From Azorinus chamasolen (Eukaryota; Mollusca; Bivalvia; Cardiida; Solecurtidae), in assembly GCA_963576725.1 (NCBI GenBank), contig OY755247.1:15688526-15752525 (forward strand): a stretch of 64,000 nucleotides of DNA, in the 5' to 3' direction. Shown here one piece after another: positions 1 through 15,400 of the stretch (positions are counted from its first letter, which is position 1; the number at the start of each line of letters is the position of its first letter). The position numbers and the translations under genes were made by a program. The notes under the pieces are model-generated. The model was not told where the DNA came from. It saw nothing but the letters and a program-made list of their open reading frames with translations, and did not search any database.

Positions 1-141
1 CAATGTGCTACAACAATTTTCAAAGAATTCTGGTAAATGTTCTCTTTATCTGAAATTGTAATTAAAACAGTTCATTGTTTTGAACTTAGAATCCATTCAG
101 TTTGGTAGGATTAAATCTCCTAGAGACTTTGAATGACAATA

Positions 142-285
142 CAGTAAAACTCTGCTTAACCGGAATTCTAGTAGAGTAGAATTTAGATACTTTTAGGCAG
201 GTAGCTGCTTAATGCAGGGTGAAGGTCATGCAGAAAGCACCCTGCATTAAGCTGCCACCCAGTTCTTTATAGAAAGTCTGACCAA
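142..285. mobile_element. Family D MITE fragment (pogo-like)
   Basis: Starts CAGTAAAACTCTGCTTAA. It carries GCAGGTAGCTGCTTAATGCA and its inverted partner, but the right end is missing. Confidence 0.6.
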
Positions 286-462
286 GCACTCAAATACCAA
301 TTTCCCATCTCTACTTAATGCCCTTTTCGATCTCTGGCCATTAAATTTATGGACATTTTTATCTGAGGCACTGAGTAGGACTCACTGAATTTAATTTTTG
401 CACAGTAGTTTTGTAACAAGGTGAAACAGATAAGATATGCAATTTTTTATTTTTTCTTTCAG

Positions 463-3400
463 CCAAAATCTGTGATGCCATGTTGAGAGCAGATGCAGCC
501 CACAGAATTTGCGCTCGGCTAATGGACCCAGACCCTACAGGTCAGCTGTTGTTCAGGTCATCAGAGATTCTTTGGAACCTGCTGGAAAAAGGAGACAATA
601 TAACACTAGCCAGTCAGCTAAACAACCTCACATGCATTAGGTAAGAATAAGTTCTATGACCTGTGTCTCTAGATTGTGTGCTTTTATGATTATACAAAGA
701 GTGCAAAACCAGAGTAGTTTCTGCACTGAAAAGGTGGCATTTAACCCTTTCCCTCATATAAACGCCTTTTCATGCATTTGCAAATAGAGTAGACCCAGAT
801 CAGACGGCTCCTATAGGAGCCGTCTGATCAGGGTCTGCTCTGTTTGTGAATGGAATTTGAAAGATCTTTACTTTCTAAAATGGCTACAATGTTCCACCTT
901 CCATGCTTCATTATAACTATTTTGTCCATGAATATTCAGTGGGTATCGACATTTGAAATAAATATAGAACAGGGAAAGGTTTCAACAGAAAAAGCTTCAG
1001 ATAAGGGCCATGGTTATGATACCATACAACTGGCAATTTCTGCGGGAACGTAAATTTTGTGAATCTCACCTGACTAAGAAAATAAATTTGTAAATTATCA
1101 TTTACTTCTGATTTTACAACATTTGACCTAGTTTTTAATTATTAGTTACACCATTTGACCTATTTTTTAATTATCGGTTAAAGTGATAACCACTTTTATT
1201 AAATGCATTGCATAACCCTTTCCCTGTTGAATATGCAAATAAAAAAATAGGGCATCATGAATATTTATTAGATGAATTTTTGTAATGGCATATGTACATA
1301 GGAGGTTTTGGTATTGGTAGAATCTGTAGAGTATAATATCTATAATTAATTCATAAGCAAACAGAGCAGACCCTGATCAGACAGCTCCTACTGTAGAATC
1401 AGATCTATATCATGTCAAAAGCAAACAGAACAGACCCAGATCAGACAGCTCCTATAGGAGCCGTCAGATCTGGGTCTACTCTGTTTGCAAATGTGTGTAA
1501 ATGGAGTTTAAATGAAGGAAAAGGTTAATACAATGTACATCTTTGAATGAAAAGACATGCCCTCTTCTGCAATGATAAAATTCATTATAACAATATTTTC
1601 AGTACAACATATTTTTCCCAGCAACAAGTATGGTCATGGTCATTTTAACGACAGCTGACTCTACATAACATTGACATTATGCCATTGACATATTCATGAT
1701 TGTGAATGATAAAAATGTGTTCATGTGTGTTTCAGCCAATTGCGTGATGCATTTATCTACCAGTTGACCCAGGGCTTCAGTCACTATGACAGACAGCTGA
1801 GGAATGATCTGCTGGTGCTGGCTTCTCTCATTGCCACTAGCTGTCCAGGCGCTCCATTTGTAGAGACCGGCTTTGCCAGGCAGCTTGTGCTGTTTGCTAC
1901 ATTCCAGGAAGGTGAGGCTATTACAGGCTTAATTCTTTCACTCAAATAAATGCTTTTTAATGCCTTTGTAAACAGAGAAGACCCAGATCAAATGGCTCCT
2001 GGAGCAGCCGTCTGATTAGGGTCTGCTCTGTTTGCTTATGACATGATATAGATCTGATTCTGTTTATATAACAGCAAAAACTTCCCTTGAAAGTTTCACT
2101 TTATGAAAATTGAGCTGATGAATATTTCTAAAGTCTTTATTTCTAAATGAATGTTGAGCTTGTAGAGGGTTAACTCGTTGTATAAACAATGCATGTCTGC
2201 TAAGACTGTCATCTGTTACATGTTTGGAACTGGATGAGAGGTGGTGTGACTCACAGAGGTCCAGATAAGATGTGTACATTAAAGCCTTTCAAGAATAGCT
2301 CAACCAACCTTATGTTATGATCACTTCGAGTTGATTCTAAAGAATAGCCACAATTTAGGTTTGGTAGAGAAATAACAATTTAAGTATTTGAATATGTGCC
2401 TTTATTGCTCAGCTTTTTGCAAAGGTCGTCTCAAGTTCAGCCTAAATTGTTGTGCTACTAGAAGATTGATGATTGAAATACAGTAAAGTCTCGATTATTC
2501 GAATTTTCTGTATAGAAGAATTTAGATCATTTTAGACAAGTGGCTGCTTAATGCATGGTGACAGTCATGCAGAAAGCTCCTAGAGGAGCTTTCTGCATGA
2601 CTTTCACCATGCATTAAGCTGCCACCTGTCTTAAATATTGATAATGATACATATTTTAGTGTTCGAATAATCGAGATTTTACTGTACATGTAAAAGTGCC
2701 ATCTTCATGCTGTGATTTCAGTAAAGAGCCACAATGCCTTGGTGAAGCACTTAAAGCTTATGACGAATCACGAAGACTTTGAGCTGAAAAAGCTGTTGTT
2801 CAACCTTGTAGTCACCCTTAGTAGGGACTCAGCTGCATTGCCGGTAAGTCAGACAGTTAAACCTGTCTTAACCCTTTACTCCATAAATACACCTTTATAC
2901 ACCTTTGCAAACAGAGTAGAGCCAGATCAGGGTCTGCTCTGTTTGCTTTTGAAATAGTATAGATCTAATTCTACAGTTTCTGTTTTGACCAAAAAATTCC
3001 TTGTTCATATTCCAATTATACAAATTCAGTTAATTACTATACATTGTATATGGTGTCATTATTTCTTGCATGAATATTCATTAGCTGAAGTTTGGCATAT
3101 GAATACGTGATGTTTTGGTATTGGTAGAAACTGTTGTCAGATGTATTATAATTTCAGAAACAAACAGATCAGATCCTGATAAGATGGCTCCTACAGGAGC
3201 CGTCTGATCTTGATTCTACTCTGTTTGCAAAGGGGTGAAAAAGAATTTATATGAGGGAAAGGGATACACGTAATAGAAATCTAAAAGATATGTCATTTGA
3301 TGTCACATTATGCAATCCCTGAATGCATGTACACTTTTAGACCCAACCTCTTTGAATAAATCTACTGAAAAGGAGTATTTACAATAAAAAATGAAATATT

Positions 3401-6400
3401 AATACATGTATTGTTTTGAAACCAACCAATGTGATAAAAGGAGCATTTGCTCCTGTGGAGCAAATGTTCTATTTATCGCAATGGTTTCACAAAATGTCTT
3501 TTACAGTGACGTCAAAAGGCGTCAGTAGGAGCAAATGGGTTAACAGGTCAGATTTTTAAGGTTTGTACAATGTTAATGTGTTTTCATTAAACATTTTATA
3601 CACGCTTGAACTTTGTTGAATCTGAGAATCTATGAATGATAGGTTGAAATTACTCTCTCAAGAAATAGCATTTAAGTAAATATACATTCTGTTGTCCATT
3701 TGTTAATTTTGTATATTTCAGATATTATCAGATGGCCACCTGATGCTGGCATTGTTCTCCTTTGTGCGGGCCAATGAAAGTCTATCAGGGCCAAGAGAAT
3801 GGACCCCAGCCCAGTTTGAAGAGCTGCAGTTACAAGCAATGTCATGTTTATGTGCCCTGTGCCCAAAGATGCTTGAAGACTATATGACAGTACAGGGCAG
3901 CACCAGAATACTGCTGCTACTGGAGTGGTGTGTTGGACCTGGTATGTACAATTAAACCTCTCTGAACTCTCTAATGATCATTGGCGAGTCCATGATCTTT
4001 GCAAACAGTTTGGATCCAGATGAGATGCCGAGTAACTTGGCATCTAAGCAGGATAAAACTGTTTGACATTTTGAGAAATGGGACAAAACTTTCATATGAA
4101 ATCCAAAGCGGACAATGATCTTAGAAAATGTTATTTATTTGGTGACAATGGTTAAGCGATTACTTGGTTGGCAAACCATAGGAGTCTTAACCCTTTACTC
4201 TATGAATAGTCATGTAAGAAATGATGACATGAATTAAATTAATTGTTATAATAGCACATGGACACAGGAATTTTTGGTCATGGCAGAAACTGTAGAATCA
4301 TATCTATATCATAAGCAAACAGACCCTGATCAGACTGCTCTCACACTAGCCATTTAATCTAGGTCTACTCTGTTTGCAAAGGCATAGAAAGATGTATCTG
4401 TAAAGAAGAGGGTTAAAAAGCAGGTGGCAACTGAACCTTTTCCCTCATCCATCACTGTTTGCAGATGTACAAATATAGATCTCCTCTTATATAGCACAGG
4501 CCCTGTTGAAGAATGGTCTTCAACCCTTTCCTCAATGAATATTTATGTAAGAAATGATATCATGAATATTAATTAGACAAATTTGTTATAATAGCACATG
4601 GACAGGAATTTTTGGCCATGGCAGAAACAGCAGAATCGTATCAATATTATCAATATCATAAGCAAAAAGAGAAGACCGTGATCAGACAGCTTCTGTAGGA
4701 ACCGTCTGATCTTGGTCTTCTCTGCAAATGAGTAGAAAGGTGTATTTATGGAGTAAAGGGTTAAAACTGGATGAGATGCTGTGTGACTTCCAGAGTTCCA
4801 GATAAGATCCGTAAATTAAAGCATTTCAAGAATAGCTCCTTTATTTCTCCACCAAACCCTATGTTGTGACCACTCTTAGGACTTGTCTCTTCATAGAGAT
4901 TGGTGGAGAAATGGCAATTTTAATATTTGAATCTGTTGTTCTGTATATAAAAACTCAAAAAAACAAGATACATGGACTTGTTATTTGAGCTGAAGTTTGA
5001 TCATCAACATTATTAAAATTGTAATTTAGAAAACTGGTTTGCATTTGCTCTTAATGGAATGATCCTGTTATATTTTTTGACCTGAAGTCTATTTAGAGCA
5101 TTTCCTTTGTATCAGTTAACTATTTTTCTTGCAGTTGAAGATTTGTTCATCTTAAAATCCTACAGCAATACCTCCCGCTGTAGTGAGGAGAGTTTAGATG
5201 ACCAGTCATTGGGTACACTATTGTTTTATTAGGTCGAAGGGCATTTACTTTTTTATTATATTTATTCAGTAGTACAACAAACTGTTTGTGTTTCATAAAG
5301 GTTGTAGTGAACCTTTCAGGTCATAAATATTCTTGTTAGAACTGGTGGTGAGTTACTTCATTTTTATGAGTAATAGATTAATCCACATTGAAGGTAAGAA
5401 AGAGAAAAGGACATGTTTGTTTAATTGTGTATGTAGTTCTCAGAGGCTCAGATTAGATGTGTAAATTAAAACATTTTCAAGAATAGCTCCTTTATTTCTC
5501 CACCAAACCCAATGTTGTAACCATTTTTTAGAATTGTTTCTTTGAAACAATTCTAAAGCATAGAGTATAGTTTTAGTTGTTGAATACGCATCTTTATCTG
5601 TTATGAGTTCTGTTCTTCTCTGATGGCTGTGGATAGATATTCATTTTTTCATTTAGGTAGATTTTAATAGTTGTATATTGCACAGTGTGTAGTTATTATC
5701 TACTTATAGTCAAAAGCTATGATAAGACGTGTACATCAAAACATTTTCCAAAATATCTCCTTTATTTCTCCAGCAAACCCTATGTTGTGACAATTCTAAA
5801 AAGTGAATCACCTCCTTGAGACAATTCTAAAGAGTGGTCACAACATAGTGTTTGGTGGAGAAATACGCTCCATTATCTATTGCTATGATCATAGGTGTCA
5901 GTTGGATATGAATTCATATATCATATGCATGTCTAATTAATCATTACCTCTGCTTAATTAGTAATGTCGTTAAGCACCATCATGAACATTTTGCATTTTA
6001 TGTTTAAATATATATGTACAGTAGAACCTGTCTCATTGAATCTCAGTTTTGAAAAAGTCCTAAAAAGTGTCCAGTTTGAGCTTTCTGCATTTCTGTCAAC
6101 TTGCATTAAGCATCCACCTTTCTTAACCCTTTCCTTCATATGCAGTAAAACCCCTCTAAGCTGGACGTTCAATTTAGTATAAATTTTGGTCTTAGAGACA
6201 GATGGCAGCTTATCGCAGGGTGAAAGTCATGCAAAAAACTCTTAGGAGCTTTCTGCATAACATTCACCCTGCATTAAGCAGCCACCTGCCTAAAATATCT
6301 TAATTCTTCTCAACTAGAATTCCAGTTTAGAGAGCTTTTACTGAAAATGCCTTTTAAAGGGTTTCCTTGAAAAGTTCACATTTATAAGAATTCAGTTTAT

Positions 6401-9400
6401 AAATATTCATGATGTCATTATTTCTTACATGACTATTGAACAGGGAAAGGGTCCTATACATATTTACACTGGCCACTGTAGACAGGTTCTAATCTATGTG
6501 AGTGGTTTTTTTCGATGATATCTAAAGATCCAAAACAATTTTCCCCTTTAGCAAGCTAATCTGATTAATCATTGATATATATACAGATGAAATTTTAAGC
6601 AGAATCAAAACAGCTTGACACCGTTTTGAAAACAAATTTAGGAAAGTCTGCTTTCAGAAATGCTACAGGGCAAACTGTAAAGGAATTCTGTAACTCTTTA
6701 GTAGTTCAACCCTTTACCTAATATAAATGCCTTTTCATGTCTTTGCAAACATTCTAGAACCAGGAGTTGTCTAATCAGGGTCTGCTCTGTCTTCTTATGA
6801 CATAATATAGATATTATTCTATATTTTAAGCAATATTCTAGTTAATATGCCATTATAAAAGTTCGTCTAATCAATTCTCATTCTGCTGTTATATTTTACA
6901 TGAATATTCATGATGCAATGGTTTAACCCTTTACTCCATAAATACGCCTCTCTACACCTTTGCAAACAGAGTAGACCCAGATCAGACGGCTCCTATAGGA
7001 GCCGTCTGATAAGGGTCTGCTCAGTGTGCTTTTGATATAGATATGATTCTGCAATTTCTGCCATGGCCAAACGTTTCTGTGTTTCAATGTCGTATCATAA
7101 AAACTAATTGTATTAATATTCATGACATCATTATTTCTTGCATGAATTTTCATGGAGTAAATGGTTGATGCATAGATTTCTTAAGTTGTCTGTGCATTTA
7201 TGCTTTAGTTACATAAATGAGTCAGAAATAAGACAAAACCACCATACATATTGTTCAGCTGAAGACATTTTTTTTATCAATTAATTTTCTGATAGTATGT
7301 TTGCAATTTATGTTTTGTAGAGGACTTTGGTGGTCATGGCAACAGTGTCCATGGTGTAGGTGGCCGTGGCAACAAGAGGGCTCAGATGCGTTACTGCTTG
7401 CGTGTTCTACGCAGTGTAGTGTCTACAGGTGATGAGATGGCTCTTCAAGACCTGGCAGATCAAGGGGCAATCAATCAATTAATAAGTAAGTGAAAACTTT
7501 TTTATGAAAGCTTAATTTTTTCCCTCATGCTTTTCATGCCTTTCCCCGCCTTTTCAAACAGAATAGGCCCAGATCAGACGGCTTCTGTAGGAGCCATCTG
7601 ATCAGGGTCTTCACTGTTTATGAAATAATAGTATGTTTCCTCCAGTACCAGAAATTCCTGTGTACATAATGCCATTATAAACATTTTCAACTAATAAGTA
7701 TTCTTGATGATCATTACTTCTCACATGAATATTCAACAGGGAAAGGGTTAAATGTGGAAAAGAGGGAAATGGGCATTTGTGAACATTGTAAACCCATATC
7801 ATCTCTCACATTGAGGGCTCGGGGCAAAATTGTTGTTACAACCTTTTTAGTTTCCTCATAGATTGTAGTTACCACATTTTTGCACGAAACACTTGTATCG
7901 TCTCCTACTGGTGCAAACAGTGCAGACACTGATCTAGATCTACATTGTTTGCAAATGTATGTACAGAGCAATAGATAAAGGACTGCGTGTTCAAATACTA
8001 AAATGATCATTGCTCCACCAAACTTAATGTGGTGATCACCCTATAGAATTATCTCGGAGAGACGATTCTAAAGTGTGGTCATAGCATAAGGTTTGATGCA
8101 GAGATAAGGAGCTACTCTTGAAAATGATTCAACCCTTTCCTCCATAAATACGCCTTTCTACGCCTCTGTAAAAGTCACTTTTTGAAACCATTGTGATAAA
8201 TAGAGCATTTGCTCCTAAGGAGCAGATGCTCTATTTATCACAATGGTTTCAGAAGTACAAAATTCTAAAATTTTCATTTTCTCTAGTTAATGCTCCTTTT
8301 CAGTAGATTTATTCAAATATATTGGATCTAAAACTAGCCTATGAGGGGAAAGGGTTAAGTTACACATTTATCTACTGGTAGGTCACTGCCTTTTTCTTGT
8401 CAAGCCTTAACAAGCAGAGCTCCTGGTAAACTTTGTGTTTCAGGAGCAAGGTGCTCATGACTAGCTGATGATTATAACATGTATTGAAGGAAAGTGTTAT
8501 GGTTAACTTTGTACAACAGAAATTATACAATAATTGAGTCTTTTAGTTAGATGAGCCCATGGACTCCTTTTAAATGTGATATTTGACTTTCTGCAGCTAT
8601 TCTGACGAATGCTATCAGCAGTAACACTGATGATGATGCTATTGATGTGGAGATGCAATCTGACATGATGATGATCCTGTCATGTTTGTGTGATGGAGAC
8701 ATGCATAGGAAGGTAGGACTCAACTCTTACAGGAGCCATCTAATCTTACTTAGTCTACTCTTTTTGCAAAGGGCATGTAAAAGAAGTAAATGGTTAATTA
8801 TTTGGCAAAAATAACGAAATACAGTGAAACCTCTCTATAACGACCACTAAATTACATCAAGTATCTTGTGTTAAAGGCAGGTTGCTGCTTAAAGCAAGGT
8901 GAAAGTAAAACAGAATGCTCCTATAGGAGCATTCTGTTTTACTTTCACCATGCTTTAAGCAACTACCTGCCCTAAATACCAACTAATTAACACAATTTAG
9001 TGGTCATTACAGAGAGGTTTTACTGTAATAGCTTATTCCTCTTATTGGGAACCCTACATATTGCTTCTGCAAACCCTGCAGACCCAAAGCATACAACGCA
9101 TTCCAAATCAGTGGCAGATCTGAAGTTCACATTTCTTTATGACGAGTTTTGATACCATTTAACTGCTGTAAAAAAAATCATGTCTGCTAAAACTGCAACA
9201 GAAGTCCAGATCATATGCGTAAAGTAAAACATTTTCAAGAATAACTCATTATTTCTCCACCAAACCCTATGTTGTGACCACTCTTTAGAACCGTCTCTTA
9301 TAAAGAGTGGCCAGAACTTAGTGTTTGGTAAAGAAATGACTTTAATATCTGAGTATGCACATTTATCTGTGGCTCTGCTGCAACCTGTTACATATTTACT

Positions 9401-12400
9401 TATTTCTGAATTGTTCCAGTGTTTTAACCCTTTCCCTCATCTAAAACGTGTTTTCACACATTTGCAAACAGAGTAGACCCAGATCAGACGGCTCCTAAAG
9501 GAGCCGTCTGATCAGGGTCTACTCTGTTTGCTAATAGAATTTGAAAGATCTGTGTCTTTACTTTCTAAAATGGCTACAATGTTCTACCTTCTATATTTCA
9601 TTATAACTATTTTGGCCATGAATATGTAGTAAGTACTGAAAAATGAAATAAATATAGAACAGGGGAAAGGGTTAAAACAATTGACAAAGTGTCAAACTGT
9701 TTGGATTGTGATGAGATATTGCAATCGTAGCATCCAAGCTATTTGCAAATGCCAGTGAGATTACAGTTAGTAGAATAAGCTACAGAAATACTTAAATTGC
9801 TCTTAAATGGGCCTTTTTCAAAGATTATCATGTCAAAATACAGTCACATTTTAGGTACATGCATTCAGCCATTGATGTTATGGTTAAATGCATGTGCCAA
9901 AAATGTGATGTGTATTTTGACATGAAACTCTTTGAAAAAGGCCAGTAGTGGTCAAAATGTTAGATAAGAAATATTTAAGTATTTCTGTAGTATCTTCATT
10001 GTGATATTAGAATAAGGTTAGTGGAGGAAAGTTACCTTCAAAACTCTTGGTCTGCTTCATAACCCTTAACCTCATATGTTATTTTACGATCCAACCTCTT
10101 TAAATAAATCTACTGAAAAAGATCATTTACTAGAAAATAGGAAAAATTGAAAATTGTGTAGTTTTGAAACTATTGTGATAAATAGAGAAATAGAGCATTG
10201 GCCCCCATGGAAGTTTTGAAACATTCAGGTAATTTAAATTCATGATGTCATTATATGTTACATGAATATTCAACAGGGAAAAGTTTAATTGCTGCACACT
10301 AGCATTATGTGATAATTTCAGTTATGATTTTGAGTCTTTTTTGACTATTTAAGGTACAGTGATTATCTTAATCCGTTACTCCATAAATACGGCTTTCTAT
10401 GCCCTTGCAAACAGAGTAGATCCTGATCAGATGGCTCCTGTAGGAGCCATCTGATCAGGGTCTGCTCTGTTTGCTATAGATATGTGTCTACAGTTTCTGC
10501 CATGACCAAAACTTCATGTGCTATTATAACAATTAATCTAATTAATACCCATGATGTCATAATTATGTAATCATTGAGATTCTATTTATTTGTCATTTTT
10601 ACAGGAGCTGTTTGGTGAGACTGGTGTAAATGTGTGTGTGCATTACTTAAGGACCAACCCAAAACTACTGAACAGTGGACTGGGACACCATCGTCTGCTG
10701 CTCACTGCTGTAGACTGTGTCTGGTATGTATAACCATTTACTTCATAAATACGCCTTTTGTTGCCTTTCCAAACAGAATAGACCCAGATAAGATAGCTTT
10801 TGTAGGAGCCGTCTGATCAGGTATCATGATATAATACAGATATGATTCTACAGTTTCTGTCATGACCAAAACATTCAACTGTCCGTGTGCTATTATAATA
10901 TTCTAATTAATATTCATGATGTCATTATTTCTTACATGATTATTCATAGAGTAAAGGGATATAACAGTCTTAACCCTTTCCCTCATATAAATCTATCGGA
11001 AAGTAGCATTCACTAGAGAAAAGGAAACTTTTAGAATTGTGTAGTTTTGAAACCATTGTGATAAATAGAGTATTTTTTCCTACGGAGCAAATGCTCTATT
11101 TATTACAATGGTTTCAAAAAGTGACTTACAGAGGCGTCAAAAGGTACCAATCTGAGGGAATAGGTTAAGTGGATCTCTAGAGATGTTCTATTGTGTAAGC
11201 TATGTGTTTTATTGCATATAACTGTATTTTCTGTTGCAGGTGTGCTATAGTTGGTTGCTATGGCACTGAGGATTACCTCCTTGAGAAGGAAGGGGTGTTT
11301 TTGTTGATAGATCTTTTGGAGGTAAGATGATTTTCGATAATTCTGTCCGTCTGTTGGCCTTTCTATTGGTCTTTTTGTTCAACACCCTTTTTTGGGTCAC
11401 TTTTCTGCCAGAGGTGTCACACATGTTTTTTTTCAGATTGGCAAATGAGTTATGCCACAAGAATATTGTTTTCTGGGATTGACAAAAGTAGACCCAGACT
11501 AGCTGCATTCTTTCATTGTTTCTAAAGTTAGGTTTTACTACACTGCAGATGTAGACGACACAGAACTTGACTAGCAGTCATATTGAATAAAAATTATTTC
11601 ATTTTAACCTTTTCCTTGCTGAATATTCATGTAACATACAATGACATAAGTACCCTAACCTTAACCCTTTACTCCATAAATATGCCTTTCTACACCTTTG
11701 CAAACAGAGTACACCAAGATCAGATGGCTCCTGTAGGAGTCATTTGATCAGGGTCTGCTCTGTTTGATTGTGACATTATATAGATCTGATTCTACACTTT
11801 ATGCCACAACTAAAACATTCCTGTGTCCATGTGCTTTATAACAATTAATCTAACTAATATTCATGATGTCATTGTTTCTTACATAAATATTCATGGAGTA
11901 AAGGATTAAGTATTAGGATAAAAAAAAGAAATTAAATTTGATGTGTTGATATAATATATAAAGACCTTCTGTCATTCTGCTTAGTGAGTTGGTGATTTAG
12001 GTTTCTTTTCTCTGACTATAAAAATGAACATAGAGTGCCAATTTGTATCATATATGTACCTGTACATGTATGTCTGTATGTCAAATATCTTTCAGGCTTG
12101 TCCAAAGGGTATGCACAATCTGATCCTGGGTTGTCTGTTGGACTTGTGTGAGAACCCTAAAACTGTCCACCATGTTCTGACCTGGCGGGGCAAGGACAAC
12201 ACCTCAGCTGCTCACCTCTTCTGTGACATCTGGAGAAATGAGGAGAGAGACATTGGGGTGAAGAGAGACCAGTGTGGAGCAATAATAGGTAAGTGACTCG
12301 CATCCTACTTCTTATTGTCAATTATAGCAATTAACCCTTTCCCTCATATAAACATGTTTTCATGCATTTGCAAACAGAGTAGACCCAGATCAGACGGCTC

Positions 12401-15400
12401 CTATAGTGTGATCTGGGTCTACTCTGTTTGCAAATGCAGGATCTGCTCTGTTTGCTAATGGAATTTGATAGATCTATTTCTTTACTTTCTAAAATGGCTA
12501 CAGTACACCACCTGCCATATTTCATTGTAACTATTTTGTCCATGAATATTCAGTTGGTATTGAAACTTGTAATAAACATGGAACAGGGAAAGGGTTAAAT
12601 TATTTTACTGAATCTTTTGTTTGCTTTTTTTTTATATCAACCCTTATCATGCTAAAAAAAAAATGAGTTTATATTTATATGTTCTGTTTGCTCAGATGTG
12701 AAGAAACCCCTGATGGGCTCCCTACAGGAACAGCAGGGCTTTACTCCATTGCCAGCTAGCTGTCCCAGCCAGGCCATAGTTGATGTGTCAGAGAACATGA
12801 GGGCCAAGCTATACTCTCTCTTCTGCAAAATTGGTATGTTTAATCCTTTTCTCCATAAATATAACTACAGACTAGTCCATGATTATATTTGCAAATGTTA
12901 TACCATCTATTGACACTCCAAACAATGTAACCCCTTCCTTGATAAATACGCCTTTCTAGGCCTCTGAAATAGTCACTTTTTGAAATCATTGTGATAAATA
13001 GAGCATATGCTCCTAAGGAGCAAATGCTCTATTTATCACAAGGGTTTCAGAACTACAAAATTATAAAAAAAATCCTTTTCTCTAGTTAATGCTCCTTTTC
13101 GGTATATTTATTCAAAGAGGTTGGATCTAAAAATAGCCTATGAGGGAATGGGTTAACACTCTGATTGTTATTTTGAAAAAGAAATTGGAGAAATTGTTCT
13201 TTGAAACTTTAACCCTTTCCTTCATATAAGGAAACACGTTTGCAAACAGAGTAGACCCAGGTGAGATGGCTCCTATAGGAGCTGTCTGATCAGGGTTTGC
13301 TCTGTTTGCTTTTTATTTAACATATATCTGTTTGTTTAGTTTCTGTCATGTGTAAAACATTATTTTGTTCATAGTGCAATTATAAAAAATCAGTGAATTA
13401 ATATTCATGATGTCATTATTTCTTGCCTGCTGAATATTCATGGAGTAAAGGGTTAAAATAGGCAGCATTTTTATGCAGATGGCAACTGTTTAGTATGCCA
13501 AAGGGTGACCCTTTCCCTCATGAATAATAATCTAGAACTTCATGAATATTCATTGACTGCATTTTTATAATGATAGCAAAACAAAGGAACTTTTGGCCAT
13601 TTCGAAAACTGTAGAATCAATAAAATGTAGGTTCAATAAAAAAAATCCAATCACTAGAAAACCAGGGACAACTCAAGATTAACAGAGATTCACATCACTT
13701 TTATTACCGCAGGCTTTGTGAGAATATCATTGTTTTATGTATTTGACCCTACAGACATTTAAAGGACCTATAATAAGTGTGTGCTGATCCAGATTAGCAT
13801 CTACTGATCCTGATTGTCAGATATCAACTGTAGAATTCTGTTAGAAAGAGTTCGAATTCTGTTAGAAAGAGTTCATAGCAAATCAATCATGAAGTGGTTT
13901 TCATATACCCATGAGATTTTATGTAATTTTTTACATCATACCTTCAAAGTTGAAAATGTCTGTTATTATATATGCCTCCGCCTATCCCAAAGACTTGAAC
14001 TGTATCGTTACACTGGCATGTTACTTTTACAGGATTCACAGATCTACCAGGCTTGACAGTGGATGACCACATTACCCTGACAGTCATTGAGAAGTACTTG
14101 GATTTCAAGGTATCTCAGCCATTACAGCGCAAAAAAAATTGGATATTATTAGATACAGAAAAACTTCTGTAAAATAACCACTAAAAGAAATATTATTGGC
14201 AGTCTTTAACTTTTTACCTCATATCTACACAGTTTTAATATCAGTGCAAACAGTGTAGACCCAAATCAGATGACACCGGTAGGAGCTGTCAGTTCAGGGC
14301 CTGCTCTGTTTGCTTATGAAATCATATACATGTAGATATAATCCTACAATTTGGCCAAAAGATTCCATGTTCCTAATTCATATGACATTTAAAAGATTCA
14401 GCTGATGAATATTAATGGAGTATTTTTTTCTTACATGAATATTCATGAAGTAAAGGGTTAAGTTGGTGATACAAAGTGTTAACCCTTTCCCTGTTTATTA
14501 ACCCTTTCCCTGTTCTATGTTTATTACAAATTTCAATACCTACTGAATATTCATTAAGAAAACGGTCATAAAGAAATATGGAAGGTGTAACATTCAAGAC
14601 ATTTTAGAAAGCAAAGAAACAGATCTATCAAATTCTATTAACAAACAGAGCAGACCCTGATCAGACGTCTCCTCTAGGAGCCGTCCGATCTGGGTCTTCT
14701 CTGTTTGCAATGCGTGAAAACACGTTTATATAAAGGAAAGGGTTAATCTGACAGGTAAGAATAATGACATCATGAATATTTTTCGGCTGAATTTTAATAA
14801 TGGCATATGTACACAGTTTGGCTCAGGCAGAAACTGTAGAATCACATTTTTTATACCATAAGCAGACAAAGCAGACCCTGGTCAGATGTTTCTAGATTGA
14901 AAGCATTAATGGTTTTCAAATTTTCACACAGATGCCTCGTATAGGTGGATGACAGATGTGTCAGCTGATATCATATCTAAATGTGTTTTCCATTTATGAA
15001 ACACGAAAGTATTTTAAATGTGTGAAGTACATGTGTTCTTGAGAAATTAATGTTTAAAATTTGATTCATTTGTTCTTATTGAACAGATGGGAGAAGTATG
15101 GACTGAAATCCTGTCAGAGTTGGACCAAGAAAGTGTCCGCCCAACCACCCCAGATCTTGAGGCAGTTGAAGCTATTTCACGGGCAATTGAGAACCGAGCA
15201 GAAATAGTGGCAGGGACCCAGCAGGAATTGCTTGAGGCTCAGCACAGTCAGGATATATTGAATGAGCAAGAGTTCTATGCGGAGGTAAGACTTACACCAG
15301 GAATTATGTGACTGATGTTATTTGAAAAAGGACATTTGGGCATTTCCAAACATCTATGTTGTTATAATAGCACATACACAGGGAATCAGGGAATGTTGGC

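Noticed and set aside
850..1053. Many 60-90-codon ORFs inside MITEs (for example 850, 6923, 12331, 23319, 41476)
   Set aside because: They cross hairpins and terminal repeats, recur with each copy of a family and have no domain; shadows of the repeats.
5134..5234. Possible CFAP69 cassette exon after TTCTTGCAG, reading VEDLFILKSYSNTSR
   Set aside because: It hits a stop without a donor, and the flanking exons (ending 3941, starting 7321) join in phase to give the conserved order without it.
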